From Prevotella sp. CAG:1320 (GTDB lineage Bacteria > Bacteroidota > Bacteroidia > Bacteroidales > Bacteroidaceae): 22,222 bases of DNA. A model generated the notes under the pieces. The model made no database searches and had not been told where the DNA came from. It worked only from the letters and a program-made list of their open reading frames with translations. The position numbers and the translations under genes are program-made. Shown in pieces: positions 1 through 6,640 of the stretch. Within the stretch, counting starts at the first letter, position 1, and the number at the start of each line of letters is the position of its first letter. The DNA is taken from NCBI GenBank assembly GCA_000435635.1, contig FR882154.1, forward strand, positions 22,486 to 44,707, given 5' to 3'.

Positions 1-56
1 TCGAACCGCTCTACACGGTTTTGCAGACCGTTACCTAACCGCTCGGTTAAGGCACC
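1..56 (-). tRNA. tRNA-Cys (GCA), 3' end cut by the window edge
   Basis: Read on the minus strand, the sequence starts GGTGCCT (acceptor 5' strand), then TA, a D-arm with stem ACC/GGT around GAGCGGTTA, an anticodon arm ACGGT-CTGCAAA-ACCGT with anticodon GCA, a 5-base variable loop, and the start of the T-arm GCGGTTCGA. The last part of the T-arm and the acceptor 3' strand lie outside the window. The GCA anticodon in a CTGCAAA loop identifies the cysteine tRNA. A matching promoter lies just upstream (73-104). Confidence 0.93.
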
Positions 57-72
57 ATTGTTTTTGCGGATG

Positions 73-104
73 CAAAGGTAGCCATAAAAAATGGAACGAC
101 CAAA
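73..104 (-). promoter_or_regulatory. Bacteroidetes-type promoter of the tRNA-Cys gene
   Basis: On the minus strand TTTG (104-101) is followed after exactly 20 bases by TACCTTTG (80-73). This matches the TTTG-N(19-21)-TAnnTTTG consensus known for the primary sigma factor of Bacteroides. The expected transcription start is around 66-69, about ten bases before the mature tRNA 5' end at 56. Confidence 0.85.
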
Positions 105-112
105 TTTTCGCC

Positions 113-274
113 TTACTTTTTCTTCTTTTTCTCGCAATTCACCCCTAGGGGGCAACCAGCGCAGCGGTAGTCTCGGCACTTGCGGGCTCGCCTTACGGAA
201 CGGTGTAGGCGCACTAGCGCATAGGTGACGCAACCTGCCACTACAAGCCCCACTATGATGTATTGCGCGATCAC
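113..274 (-). CDS. Small Cys-rich membrane protein, FeoB-associated type
   Basis: A 53-residue protein read from a GTG start at 274-272 to TAA at 115-113. It opens with an N-terminal hydrophobic helix (about residues 2-22, beginning V-I-A-Q-Y-I-I-V-G-L). A basic stretch follows, then a cluster of cysteines (C33, C38, C41, C47, including a C-A-G-C pair), and the protein ends in five or more lysines. One membrane helix, a basic juxtamembrane region and a short C-terminal Cys cluster is the usual layout of the FeoB-associated Cys-rich membrane proteins (PF12669-like). These accompany ferrous iron uptake and are thought to handle metal or redox chemistry at the inner face of the membrane. No feoB is visible in the window, so the iron link is by family resemblance only. 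No in-frame ATG is available. The gene follows the 72-aa membrane protein with only six bases between that stop and the GTG, in the same reading frame. The tRNA-Cys promoter begins just after its stop. Confidence 0.66.
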   Translation of the reverse strand: MIAQYIIVGLVVAGCVTYALVRLHRSVRRARKCRDYRCAGCPLGVNCEKKKKK

Positions 275-280
275 GTCGTG

Positions 281-499
281 TCAGACGGCGTCGAAGCCCT
301 TGGTGCTGTTGGTGCGAATTATGTCCTTGATGTTCATCTCGCGGAAGCCATGCTCCCTGCGCTCATTTTCCAGCAACTCTGCTTCTTCCGCTTCCTCCTC
401 GGAATGCGTGAAGATGATGGTTTTGTACTTCAGTTCCGCTACGGCCCATCCCAGCAAGGCGATGACCACTAGCCCTATCAGTCCTATCAATGCGTTCAT
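281..499 (-). CDS. Small membrane protein of unknown function
   Basis: A 72-residue protein with one N-terminal membrane helix (about residues 2-21, rich in L, I, V, G). A highly charged cytoplasmic segment follows, with a run of glutamates around residues 34-46, and then a basic/polar tail. I do not recognise a family. It lies 38 bp downstream of the acidic-tail protein gene, without an obvious promoter of its own, and is followed almost directly by the Cys-rich membrane protein, so the three probably share a transcript. The start ATG at 499-497 is the only good one. The upstream leader is AT-rich with no Shine-Dalgarno, which is normal for Bacteroidetes. It could be a membrane anchor or regulatory small protein, but nothing in the sequence decides this. 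Confidence 0.6.
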   Translation of the reverse strand: MNALIGLIGLVVIALLGWAVAELKYKTIIFTHSEEEAEEAELLENERREHGFREMNIKDIIRTNSTKGFDAV

Positions 500-537
500 A
501 ATATTGTGATTGTATAATATATGTATTATGGTTGTGA

Positions 538-1350
538 TTAGTAATCGTCATCGTCGGTGACATCTTCCAGCCCCAAGTCTTCCGGCTCTTCAAAGGTGGT
601 ATGATAGCTTTCCTCGGTGAGCTTGTCATCATCGAATGTGTCGTCATCATCATCCAGCTCGTTATAGCGGTCTTCTATCTCGGGAGCGTCATCGTCATCG
701 TCCATGCCGTCGTCATAGCTATCCATCCCGTTGCGCTTGTCCAGATCCTCTTCGTCATCATGGACGCTACGGAATTTCTCTACTTTTGGTTTCTCTTTGG
801 CGAATATGGCCTCAGTCCATGTGCCTTTGGGTACCTCGAGTACGCTATATCCTTCCTTGAGCATCTTCTCATACATACCGCCTTTCTTGTGAAGCCTGTC
901 GGCGGGCAGGGTAGTGGTGGAAATGTCAAAGCCAGAGGTTATGATGTCTTGTATGCTTTGTGAGATGGATTCCCAGCCACCTCCGAAGTTACGGTCTAGC
1001 ACTTCTATGAGCTTGGCGGCGCTTATGTGGTGTATGTTTTCGTAGGTAAGGTCGTTAAGGCGCATGATGGGACGTTTCTTGACAGCCCATTTCTTCTTCT
1101 CCTCGTCCATGCGCATGGTGCCGATTTTGTATCCCCGCTCCTCCAGTTTCTTGATGACCTCGGGGCGATCCACCTTCACTTCCTCAATGTCGAAGGCACT
1201 TTTCACCACCTGCAGGTAGTAGCGCTGGTTATCCTTGAGGTCGGAATCTCTTTCGGCCATCTCCCAAAGGCGGAAGACATCATTTTCCTGTATGTCCCAT
1301 ACATTGCTCTTGTTCAATGTTTTCAGGGTTAACGCTTTTTCTTTTTTCAT
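538..1350 (-). CDS. Hypothetical protein with strongly acidic C-terminal tail
   Basis: A 270-residue cytosolic protein with no signal peptide or membrane segment. Residues 1 to about 180 look folded and charged, with many K/E helices and a segment around W-E-S-I-S-Q-S-I-Q-D-I that may be a helical domain. From about residue 190 the sequence becomes low-complexity and extremely acidic, with several runs of four or five aspartates to the C-terminus, hence probably disordered. Such tails occur in nucleic-acid mimics, chaperones and RNA polymerase delta-like proteins. I name these only as possibilities and recognise no specific family. The frame stays open to a TTG at 1374, but that codon lies inside the -7 promoter box, so ATG at 1350 is the start. 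The gene is divergent from rarA and heads a probable three-gene unit with the two small membrane proteins. Confidence 0.8.
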   Translation of the reverse strand: MKKEKALTLKTLNKSNVWDIQENDVFRLWEMAERDSDLKDNQRYYLQVVKSAFDIEEVKVDRPEVIKKLEERGYKIGTMRMDEEKKKWAVKKRPIMRLNDLTYENIHHISAAKLIEVLDRNFGGGWESISQSIQDIITSGFDISTTTLPADRLHKKGGMYEKMLKEGYSVLEVPKGTWTEAIFAKEKPKVEKFRSVHDDEEDLDKRNGMDSYDDGMDDDDDAPEIEDRYNELDDDDDTFDDDKLTEESYHTTFEEPEDLGLEDVTDDDDY

Positions 1351-1371
1351 TGTGCTAGCTTGATTTGTTTG

Positions 1372-1403
1372 CAAAAATAAGGACTATATTGTTAAATTCC
1401 AAA
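1372..1403 (-). promoter_or_regulatory. Consensus promoter of the acidic-tail protein gene
   Basis: Minus strand: TTTG at 1403-1400, a 20-base spacer, then TATTTTTG at 1379-1372, a full match to the Bacteroidetes TTTG / TAnnTTTG consensus. Transcription would start near 1365-1368, leaving a leader of roughly 15-18 bases before the ATG at 1350. This rules out the upstream TTG start. Confidence 0.82.
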
Positions 1404-1431
1404 TTTTTCCCGTCTTTTTTCCTGTTTTCGG

Positions 1432-1461
1432 TTTGTATGCCGTCACTTTTTAGTAACTTTG
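1432..1461 (+). promoter_or_regulatory. Promoter of the rarA operon
   Basis: Plus strand: TTTG at 1432-1435 and TAACTTTG at 1454-1461 with an 18-base spacer, slightly shorter than the usual 19-21. The -7 box ends only ten bases before the rarA ATG at 1472, so the 5' leader would be about five bases. It is divergent from the promoter at 1372-1403. Confidence 0.7.
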
Positions 1462-1471
1462 CCCATGACTT

Positions 1472-2746
1472 ATGAGTGAGCCTTTAGCCGAGAGGATGAG
1501 ACCCCGTTCACTTGCCGAATATGTCGGGCAAAAGCACTTGGTGGGTGAGGGTGCCGTGCTTCGCAAGATGATAGATGCGGGGCGGGTGTCCTCGTTTATC
1601 CTTTGGGGGCCTCCAGGAGTGGGCAAGACCACTTTGGCCCATGTCATTTCCACTACGTTAAAGGTGCCTTTCTATACGTTGAGTGCCGTGACCAGTGGCG
1701 TGAAAGACGTGAGAGACGTAATACAGAAAGCCCAGTCTACTCGTTTTTTTGACTCTCCCTCTCCAATTTTGTTTATTGATGAGATACACCGCTTTTCCAA
1801 GAGCCAGCAAGACTCGTTACTTGGAGCAGTGGAGAAAGGACAGGTCACGCTGATAGGTGCCACGACAGAGAATCCCTCCTTCGAGGTAATCAGGCCCTTG
1901 CTTTCCAGGTGCCAGGTATACGTGTTGCAGCCATTGGATAAGGAGGACTTGCTGGAACTGCTCCGCCGAGCCATCACTGAAGACCCCGAGCTGAGCAAGC
2001 GAGACATAGAATTGAAAGAGACGGGCGCCATTTTGCGCTATAGTGGGGGAGATGCCCGCAAGTTGCTTAATATCTTGGAATTAGTGGTGAGTGCGGCTGA
2101 AGGCGAACAGGTAGTCATTACGGACAAATTGGTGGAAAGCCAGTTGCAGCGCAACCCCTTGGCGTATGACAAAGACGGGGAGATGCATTATGATATCATT
2201 TCTGCCTTCATCAAAAGCATCAGGGGCAGTGATCCCGATGCGGCTCTCTATTGGCTGGCTCGCATGATAGAGGGTGGGGAAGACCCGCAGTTCATTGCCC
2301 GTAGGTTGGTAATTAGCGCTAGCGAAGACATAGGACTGGCCAACCCCAATGCCTTGCTCATGGCTAATGCCGCTTTTGACGCGGTGATGAAGATAGGTTG
2401 GCCGGAAGGGCGAATCCCCTTGGCCGAGGCCACGGTTTATTTGGCGGCCAGCCCCAAGAGCAATTCCGCCTACTTAGGTGTAGACGAAGCGTTGCGACTG
2501 GTAAGGGAGACAGGCAATTTGCCAGTGCCATTGCCCTTGCGCAACGCTCCCACCAAATTGATGGCGCAACTGGGCTATCACGATGGTTATAAGTATCCAC
2601 ACGATTATCCCGATCATTTTACCCCGCAGCAATATTTACCCGAAGGTATAACCGACAGGCGCATATGGCATCCGCAACATGCCGCTTCAGAGGAAAAGCT
2701 CCACCAGTGGATGAAACGTTGTTGGGGTGAGCGGTTTGACGACTAA
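1472..2746 (+). CDS. rarA: Replication-associated recombination protein A (AAA+ ATPase)
   Basis: 424 residues, the usual length of RarA/MgsA (WRNIP1 family). This AAA+ ATPase acts at stalled replication forks and resembles clamp-loader subunits. The N-terminus carries the family pattern R-M-R-P-R-S-L-x-E-Y-V-G-Q. Walker A GPPGVGKT is at 46-53, Walker B ILFIDE at 99-104 followed by I-H-R-F, sensor 1 GATTEN at 129-134, and the arginine-finger S-R-C at 145-147. The C-terminal half contains the helical tetramerisation region ending in the G-Y-K-Y-P-H-D-Y-P segment typical of the family. The ATG at 1472 is chosen because the -7 box at 1454-1461 and a stop-containing upstream frame leave no earlier start. 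It is the first gene of a plus-strand unit, and the next ORF starts 15 bp downstream. Confidence 0.97.
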   Translation: MSEPLAERMRPRSLAEYVGQKHLVGEGAVLRKMIDAGRVSSFILWGPPGVGKTTLAHVISTTLKVPFYTLSAVTSGVKDVRDVIQKAQSTRFFDSPSPILFIDEIHRFSKSQQDSLLGAVEKGQVTLIGATTENPSFEVIRPLLSRCQVYVLQPLDKEDLLELLRRAITEDPELSKRDIELKETGAILRYSGGDARKLLNILELVVSAAEGEQVVITDKLVESQLQRNPLAYDKDGEMHYDIISAFIKSIRGSDPDAALYWLARMIEGGEDPQFIARRLVISASEDIGLANPNALLMANAAFDAVMKIGWPEGRIPLAEATVYLAASPKSNSAYLGVDEALRLVRETGNLPVPLPLRNAPTKLMAQLGYHDGYKYPHDYPDHFTPQQYLPEGITDRRIWHPQHAASEEKLHQWMKRCWGERFDD

Positions 2747-2761
2747 ATACGACAACTAAGC

Positions 2762-3715
2762 ATGAAGATAGTAGAACTAGACGGCTATGCCGCCAATCCT
2801 GGCGACTTGTCTTGGGAACCATTTAGCCAACTGGGCGAGTTAGTGGTTTACGAGCGTTCCACCCCAGCGCAAGTGGTGGAAAGAGCCAAGGATGCGGAAG
2901 CTATACTTATTAATAAGATAGAAGTCACGGACAAGGTGCTGGAGCGGTTGCCCCAGCTGCGCTATATTGGCATACTGGCCACGGGCTATAACTTGGTGGA
3001 TGTGGCGGCAGCCAGGCGCAGGGGCATCGTAGTGACCAACGTGCCTGCTTATAGTACCGAGAGCGTGACGCAAATGGTCTTCGCCCACCTTTTGAACGTC
3101 AGCAATAGAATAGGGCACTATACCCGCCAAGCCCGTGAAGGTAGATGGAGCCGTAATCCCGACTTCTGCTATTGGGACACTCCGTTGATGGAGCTGGCGG
3201 GGAAAACCATGGGTATTGTGGGATTGGGAAACATCGGCCTGAGAGTGGCGACTGTTGCTAAGGCTTTTGGCATGGACGTGTTCGCCTATACTAGCAAGCC
3301 TGCCGCCAAGTTGCCGCCGGGCATCCAGAAAACAACGCTAAAGGGACTGCTTGGTGTAAGTGATGTGCTTACCTTGCATTGCCCGCTCACGGCTGAGACT
3401 AAGGAGATGATCAACGCCAATACCCTTAAACTGATGAGGCCTGGGGCGATACTTATCAATACGGGAAGGGGACAGCTGGTTAACGAAGCCGACGTGGCGG
3501 ATGCCTTGGATAGTGGGAGGCTGAGAGCCTTCTGCGCTGACGTGCTCTGCCAAGAGCCACCTTTGGAGGGCAATCCTCTGTTTCAGCGTCCTAACGCCTA
3601 CATTACTCCTCATATTGCCTGGGCAACCCTAGAGGCCCGGCAAAGACTGATGAAAGTGGCCGTGGACAATCTCAAGGCGTTTATAGCAGGTAACCCCATT
3701 AATGTAGTGAGCTAA
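2762..3715 (+). CDS. D-2-hydroxyacid dehydrogenase (glycerate dehydrogenase-like)
   Basis: 317 residues, standard for NAD-dependent D-isomer 2-hydroxyacid dehydrogenases. These interconvert 2-oxoacids and D-2-hydroxyacids (glycerate/hydroxypyruvate, lactate/pyruvate and others) in the cytosol. The split catalytic domain has the substrate-loop pattern A-T-G-Y-N-x-V-D at about 73-80. The Rossmann motif GLGNIG is at 154-159, followed by the acidic/polar region expected for NAD. The catalytic triad residues are visible: Arg236 in N-T-G-R-G, Glu265 in C-Q-E-P-P, and His284 in T-P-H-I-A-W. The sequence resembles the hydroxypyruvate/glycerate dehydrogenases annotated in Bacteroides, but substrate cannot be fixed from sequence, so no symbol is given. 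It lies 15 bp after rarA and 7 bp before the channel gene, so it is probably cotranscribed with both. Confidence 0.93.
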   Translation: MKIVELDGYAANPGDLSWEPFSQLGELVVYERSTPAQVVERAKDAEAILINKIEVTDKVLERLPQLRYIGILATGYNLVDVAAARRRGIVVTNVPAYSTESVTQMVFAHLLNVSNRIGHYTRQAREGRWSRNPDFCYWDTPLMELAGKTMGIVGLGNIGLRVATVAKAFGMDVFAYTSKPAAKLPPGIQKTTLKGLLGVSDVLTLHCPLTAETKEMINANTLKLMRPGAILINTGRGQLVNEADVADALDSGRLRAFCADVLCQEPPLEGNPLFQRPNAYITPHIAWATLEARQRLMKVAVDNLKAFIAGNPINVVS

Positions 3716-3722
3716 CCATATC

Positions 3723-4358
3723 ATGATATACGACAATCCAGAGTTAGTGGGCACGTTGCAGATGTGCCTTGAGTTTGTTGGGACATTCGCGTTCGCCATA
3801 TCGGGTATTCGCCTGGCGGCATCCAAGCATTACGATTGGTTTGGCGGTTTTGTTTGTGGCATTGCTGTTGCCATCGGTGGCGGTACTATCCGCGATGTGA
3901 TGCTTGGCACTACACCTTTCTGGATGGAGAGTGCTTTCTATCTGCTTTGCACGCTGGTGGCGCAGGCGGTGGTTATCCTTTTCCATCATTCCATGAAGCG
4001 GCTCGACAACGCCTGGTTTCTTTTCGACACCTTGGGTTTGGCGCTTTTCACCATAGCTGGACTACAAAAGACATTGGCCTTTGGTCATCCTTTTTGGGTG
4101 GCTATCGCCATGGGGGTTATAACAGGTTCGGCTGGCGGCGTCATCCGTGACGTGTTGCTCAATGTAGAGCCAGTCATTTTCCGCAAGGAGATTTACGCTA
4201 TGGCCAGCGTGCTGGGCGGTTTGGTGTATTGGGCTTTATGGGCTTTACACGTGAACAGTGTCATTTGTGTGGTGGCGGCTTTCGTGATGGTTTGCGTGGT
4301 GAGATTTTTGGCGGTTCGTTACCATATTTCCTTACCCAAATTACATGATGAGGATTGA
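3723..4358 (+). CDS. TRIC / YicG-like (UPF0126) cation channel membrane protein
   Basis: 211 residues with about seven hydrophobic helices. It shows the internal duplication typical of prokaryotic trimeric intracellular cation (TRIC) channels. The glycine-rich kink motif appears twice, as G-G-G-T-I-R-D-V-M-L-G near residue 53 and as A-G-G-V-I-R-D-V-L-L near residue 138. Each half contains three membrane helices, and a seventh follows at the C-terminus. Family members form trimeric potassium-permeable pores in the cytoplasmic membrane. The physiological role of the bacterial proteins is not settled. The start ATG at 3723 follows the dehydrogenase stop by 7 bp, and the downstream secreted protein begins 32 bp after its stop. 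Nothing ties its function to its neighbours beyond cotranscription. Confidence 0.93.
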   Translation: MIYDNPELVGTLQMCLEFVGTFAFAISGIRLAASKHYDWFGGFVCGIAVAIGGGTIRDVMLGTTPFWMESAFYLLCTLVAQAVVILFHHSMKRLDNAWFLFDTLGLALFTIAGLQKTLAFGHPFWVAIAMGVITGSAGGVIRDVLLNVEPVIFRKEIYAMASVLGGLVYWALWALHVNSVICVVAAFVMVCVVRFLAVRYHISLPKLHDED

Positions 4359-4390
4359 GTAATCATTTTAAACAGGAATATATACATCTT

Positions 4391-5878
4391 ATGAAAAAAC
4401 GAATCTGGGCTTTAGCCCTCTTTCTGATGACCGTATGCGCTGTTAGCGCCCAATTGAAGCGTGAGTTCCGAGGCGCATGGATACAATGCGTCAATGGACA
4501 ATTCTTGGGAATGGGAACCCAACGCATGCAGCAGACACTGGCATACCAGCTTGACGAGTTGCGAAAAGATGGGGTCAATGCCATCATATTCCAAGTGCGG
4601 CCAGAGTGTGATGCCCTTTATGCCAGTAAATTGGAGCCATGGAGTCGCTTCCTTACAGGTCAGCAAGGGAAAGCTCCGTCTCCTTATTGGGATCCACTGC
4701 AATGGATGATAGAAGAATGTCACAAAAGAGGCATGGAATTGCACGCGTGGATTAATCCCTATAGGGCCAAGACCAAGACCACTATGGCTCTGGCCACCAA
4801 CCACGTCGCCATACGCAGGCCTGATCTCACTTTCCAGTATGATGGGCAAATTATACTCGATCCAGGAAGAGACGAGAACCGGGAATATATTTGCGCAGTG
4901 GTGGAAGATATTGTGTCGAGATATGACGTGGATGGATTGCATATCGATGACTACTTTTATCCATATCCCGCCGCAGGCCAAGTAATTCCCGATGCGGCTC
5001 TATTCCGCGCTAACCCCAAGGGTTTCCGTAATATAGGAGACTGGAGAAGGGACAACGTGAACATTTTTATCAAGGAATTGGGAGAAACCATACACAGGGT
5101 GAAACCCTGGGTGAAGTTCGGCGTTTCTCCTTTTGGCATCTATCGCAACCGAAAGAATGACCCCAATGGCTCAAATACCAATGGACTGCAGAACTATGAT
5201 GATCTATATGCGGACGTGTTGATGTGGGTAAACAATGGCTGGATAGACTATTGCGTGCCCCAGCTTTATTGGCAAATAGGCCATTCTGCTGCAGACTACA
5301 AAACGCTCATCACTTGGTGGAACAAGCATGCTGGCGCCCGCCCGCTCTACATAGGAGAAGACGTGGAGCGCACGGTGAAATACGCTGACCTTGATAGGCC
5401 TTCCAGCAACCAGATGGAAGCTAAATACCAACTACGTCAGCAGATGCCCAATGTAAAAGGTGCGGTCTTATGGTATGCTAAGGCCGCTGTGGATAACGTG
5501 GGTAATTACGGCCAGATGTTGCGGACCCGTTATTGGCGTTACCCTGCGTTGCCGCCCGCCATGCCTTTCCTGGACGATGATAACCCTAAGAAGCCCAAGA
5601 AAGTGAAAGTGGTATGGACAAGCGACGGTCCCGTACTCTTCTGGAGCAAACCAAAAGCCAAGAAGTGGGGTGACGACGTAAACAGGTATGTGGTCTATCG
5701 TTTTGCTAAGGGCGAGAAGGTGGATTTGGATGACGCCTCCCATATCCTTACGATTACTCCCGACACTTATTACAGGTTACCTTATCAGGGCGGCGAGACC
5801 AAATACACTTATGTGGTCACGTCGTTGGATCGTGTGGGCAATGAAAGCAAGGGTGTGAAGAAGAAAGTGAAACTCTAA
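4391..5878 (+). CDS. Secreted glycoside-hydrolase-like protein (GHL10 / DUF187)
   Basis: 495 residues from the ATG at 4391, which immediately opens a signal peptide (M-K-K-R, then a hydrophobic core, cleavage after A-V-S-A before Q-L). An in-frame TTG at 4355 overlaps the previous gene and would bury the signal, so it is rejected. Residues about 22-320 form a (beta/alpha)8 barrel of the glycosyl-hydrolase-like 10 family. Visible pieces are R-E-F-R-G-A-W near the N-terminus, N-A-I-I-F-Q-V-R-P-E-C-D, L-H-A-W-I-N-P-Y-R, D-G-L-H-I-D-D-Y-F-Y-P and K-F-G-V-S-P-F-G-I-Y. The acidic residues in the D-D-Y-F-Y strand are likely catalytic or binding residues. Residues about 400-495 resemble a fibronectin type III domain. 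Such proteins are exported to the periplasm or cell surface and are thought to act on cell wall or host glycans; the substrate is unknown. It is the last gene of the rarA unit, with a terminator about 90 bp downstream. Confidence 0.93.
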   Translation: MKKRIWALALFLMTVCAVSAQLKREFRGAWIQCVNGQFLGMGTQRMQQTLAYQLDELRKDGVNAIIFQVRPECDALYASKLEPWSRFLTGQQGKAPSPYWDPLQWMIEECHKRGMELHAWINPYRAKTKTTMALATNHVAIRRPDLTFQYDGQIILDPGRDENREYICAVVEDIVSRYDVDGLHIDDYFYPYPAAGQVIPDAALFRANPKGFRNIGDWRRDNVNIFIKELGETIHRVKPWVKFGVSPFGIYRNRKNDPNGSNTNGLQNYDDLYADVLMWVNNGWIDYCVPQLYWQIGHSAADYKTLITWWNKHAGARPLYIGEDVERTVKYADLDRPSSNQMEAKYQLRQQMPNVKGAVLWYAKAAVDNVGNYGQMLRTRYWRYPALPPAMPFLDDDNPKKPKKVKVVWTSDGPVLFWSKPKAKKWGDDVNRYVVYRFAKGEKVDLDDASHILTITPDTYYRLPYQGGETKYTYVVTSLDRVGNESKGVKKKVKL

Positions 5879-5969
5879 CGCTTTCTTTTCCTCCTCGCGC
5901 GCATGCATTATTATATATAATGTGTAGCCCTTCAAGGGAGATAGTGTGGAAATGACGATCATGGCCATT

Positions 5970-6009
5970 GCGGTTAGTTGCGAGGCTCCTGCGACTAGCC
6001 GCGTTTTTT
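5970..6009 (+). terminator. Rho-independent terminator of the rarA-GHL10 unit
   Basis: A 12-base stem (GCGGTTAGTTGC at 5970-5981 pairing with GCGACTAGCCGC at 5991-6002, including two G-U pairs) encloses a 9-base loop, and six T follow at 6004-6009. This is a classical intrinsic terminator about 90 bp after the GHL10 stop codon, in the right orientation. Confidence 0.85.
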
Positions 6010-6052
6010 AGTAAATGCCGCTTGCTTGGGGGCAGAAACATATATCTCAAAA

Positions 6053-6095
6053 GGCAATTTAAGGAAAATAGGAGTATTTTTTCGGAGAAATTGCC
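6053..6095. repeat. 8-bp inverted repeat around an A/T-rich loop
   Basis: GGCAATTT (6053-6060) and AAATTGCC (6088-6095) are perfect complements separated by 27 bases. The element sits just upstream of the consensus promoter at 6125-6156 and could be a protein-binding site for it. The same TTGCCAAA core recurs in the inverted repeat at 16389-16436. No function can be read from the sequence. Confidence 0.4.
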
Positions 6096-6124
6096 AAAAA
6101 TGTGTTTTTAAACATAAAAAATAA

Positions 6125-6156
6125 TTTGTTTGTTTGAAAGCATCGCGTTATCTTTG
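6125..6156 (+). promoter_or_regulatory. Consensus promoter with no protein gene behind it
   Basis: TTTG (6125-6128), a 20-base spacer and TATCTTTG (6149-6156) match the Bacteroidetes promoter consensus fully. Transcription would start near 6160-6164. The only downstream open frame starts with TTG and runs through repeat DNA, so the likely product is RNA (see 6162-6250). Confidence 0.72.
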
Positions 6157-6161
6157 CAACG

Positions 6162-6250
6162 TTATCCTGAATACAATCTTTTTACCTTAAAAGCTAATAC
6201 CTATTGAGATGTGAACGCCTCCCTCTGAGAAGAGGGGGGCGTTTCAACTA
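6162..6250 (+). ncRNA. Candidate small RNA ending in a strong hairpin
   Basis: Downstream of the promoter at 6125-6156 lies about 50 bases of mostly unstructured A/T-rich sequence, then a 13-bp stem. AACGCCTCCCTCT (6214-6226) pairs with AGAGGGGGGCGTT (6231-6243), with one G-U pair and a GAGA loop. The transcript could be a roughly 85-base small RNA whose 3' hairpin acts as its terminator. The U-tract is weak (GTTTC), so this may instead be the structured leader of a longer RNA reading into the 122-bp repeats. I do not recognise a known RNA family. The ends given are inferred from the promoter and the hairpin. Confidence 0.4.
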
Positions 6251-6378
6251 TATTCTCTGTCCATTTCTTTTTATGTTTTTTGTGATAGTCTTCCTTTTTC
6301 TTATCGCTGATATAAGTTCGTGGGTTCGACGAATTGTGTTTTGCGCATATCTAAAATGTAGAGACGTGGCGTGCCGCA

Positions 6379-6622
6379 TCTCCCCTGGCGGAAATTCATG
6401 GAATTACCATATCCACTTGATAAGATGTGCGGCACGGCAACCTGGCGGGGGAACGAGCCCTGGAGCACTTATTACAAATCCTTTTCATATAGTATATAAG
6501 TCTCCCCTGGCGGGAATTCATTGAATTACCATATCCACTTGATGAGATGTGCGAAACGGCAACCTGGCGGGGAAACAAACCCTGGAGCACTTACTACAAA
6601 TCCTTTTCATATAGTACATAAA
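6379..6622 (+). repeat. 122-bp tandem duplication (two units)
   Basis: Unit 1 is 6379-6500 and unit 2 is 6501-6622, same orientation, directly abutting. They differ at about 11 positions by eye (about 91% identity), mostly transitions. Each unit contains CCTGGCGG twice, a stretch reading A-T-T-A-C-C-A-T-A-T-C-C-A-C-T-T-G-A-T, and ends in a TTTTCATATAGTA segment. 122 is not a multiple of three and the internal frames are not conserved, so it is not a coding repeat. Just before unit 1, TGTAGAGACG (6357-6366) and CGTGCCGCA (complementary to TGCGGCACG inside unit 1) suggest an associated palindromic element. The origin is unknown, possibly a MITE- or REP-like intergenic element. Confidence 0.85.
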
Positions 6623-6640
6623 CTCCAAGAAGGTAGAAGA

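Noticed and set aside
146..155. CCCCTAGGGG palindrome as a terminator
   Set aside because: It lies within the coding sequence of the Cys-rich membrane protein, with no U-tract.
1351..1374. TTG start extending the acidic-tail protein by eight codons
   Set aside because: The codon lies in the -7 promoter box, so it is not transcribed.
4355..4390. TTG start of the GHL10 gene overlapping the channel gene
   Set aside because: The ATG at 4391 opens directly into a typical signal peptide.
5817..6050. Minus-strand frames across the end of the GHL10 gene and its terminator
   Set aside because: They read through the terminator hairpin and the GHL10 coding region; no promoter or domain.
6204..6524. 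106-codon plus-strand frame in the intergenic island
   Set aside because: TTG start inside the sRNA hairpin region, and the second half is encoded by the 122-bp repeat whose second unit does not keep the frame.
6379..6622. Insertion sequence
   Set aside because: No transposase frame, no terminal inverted repeats at the unit ends, and no target-site duplication that I can see.
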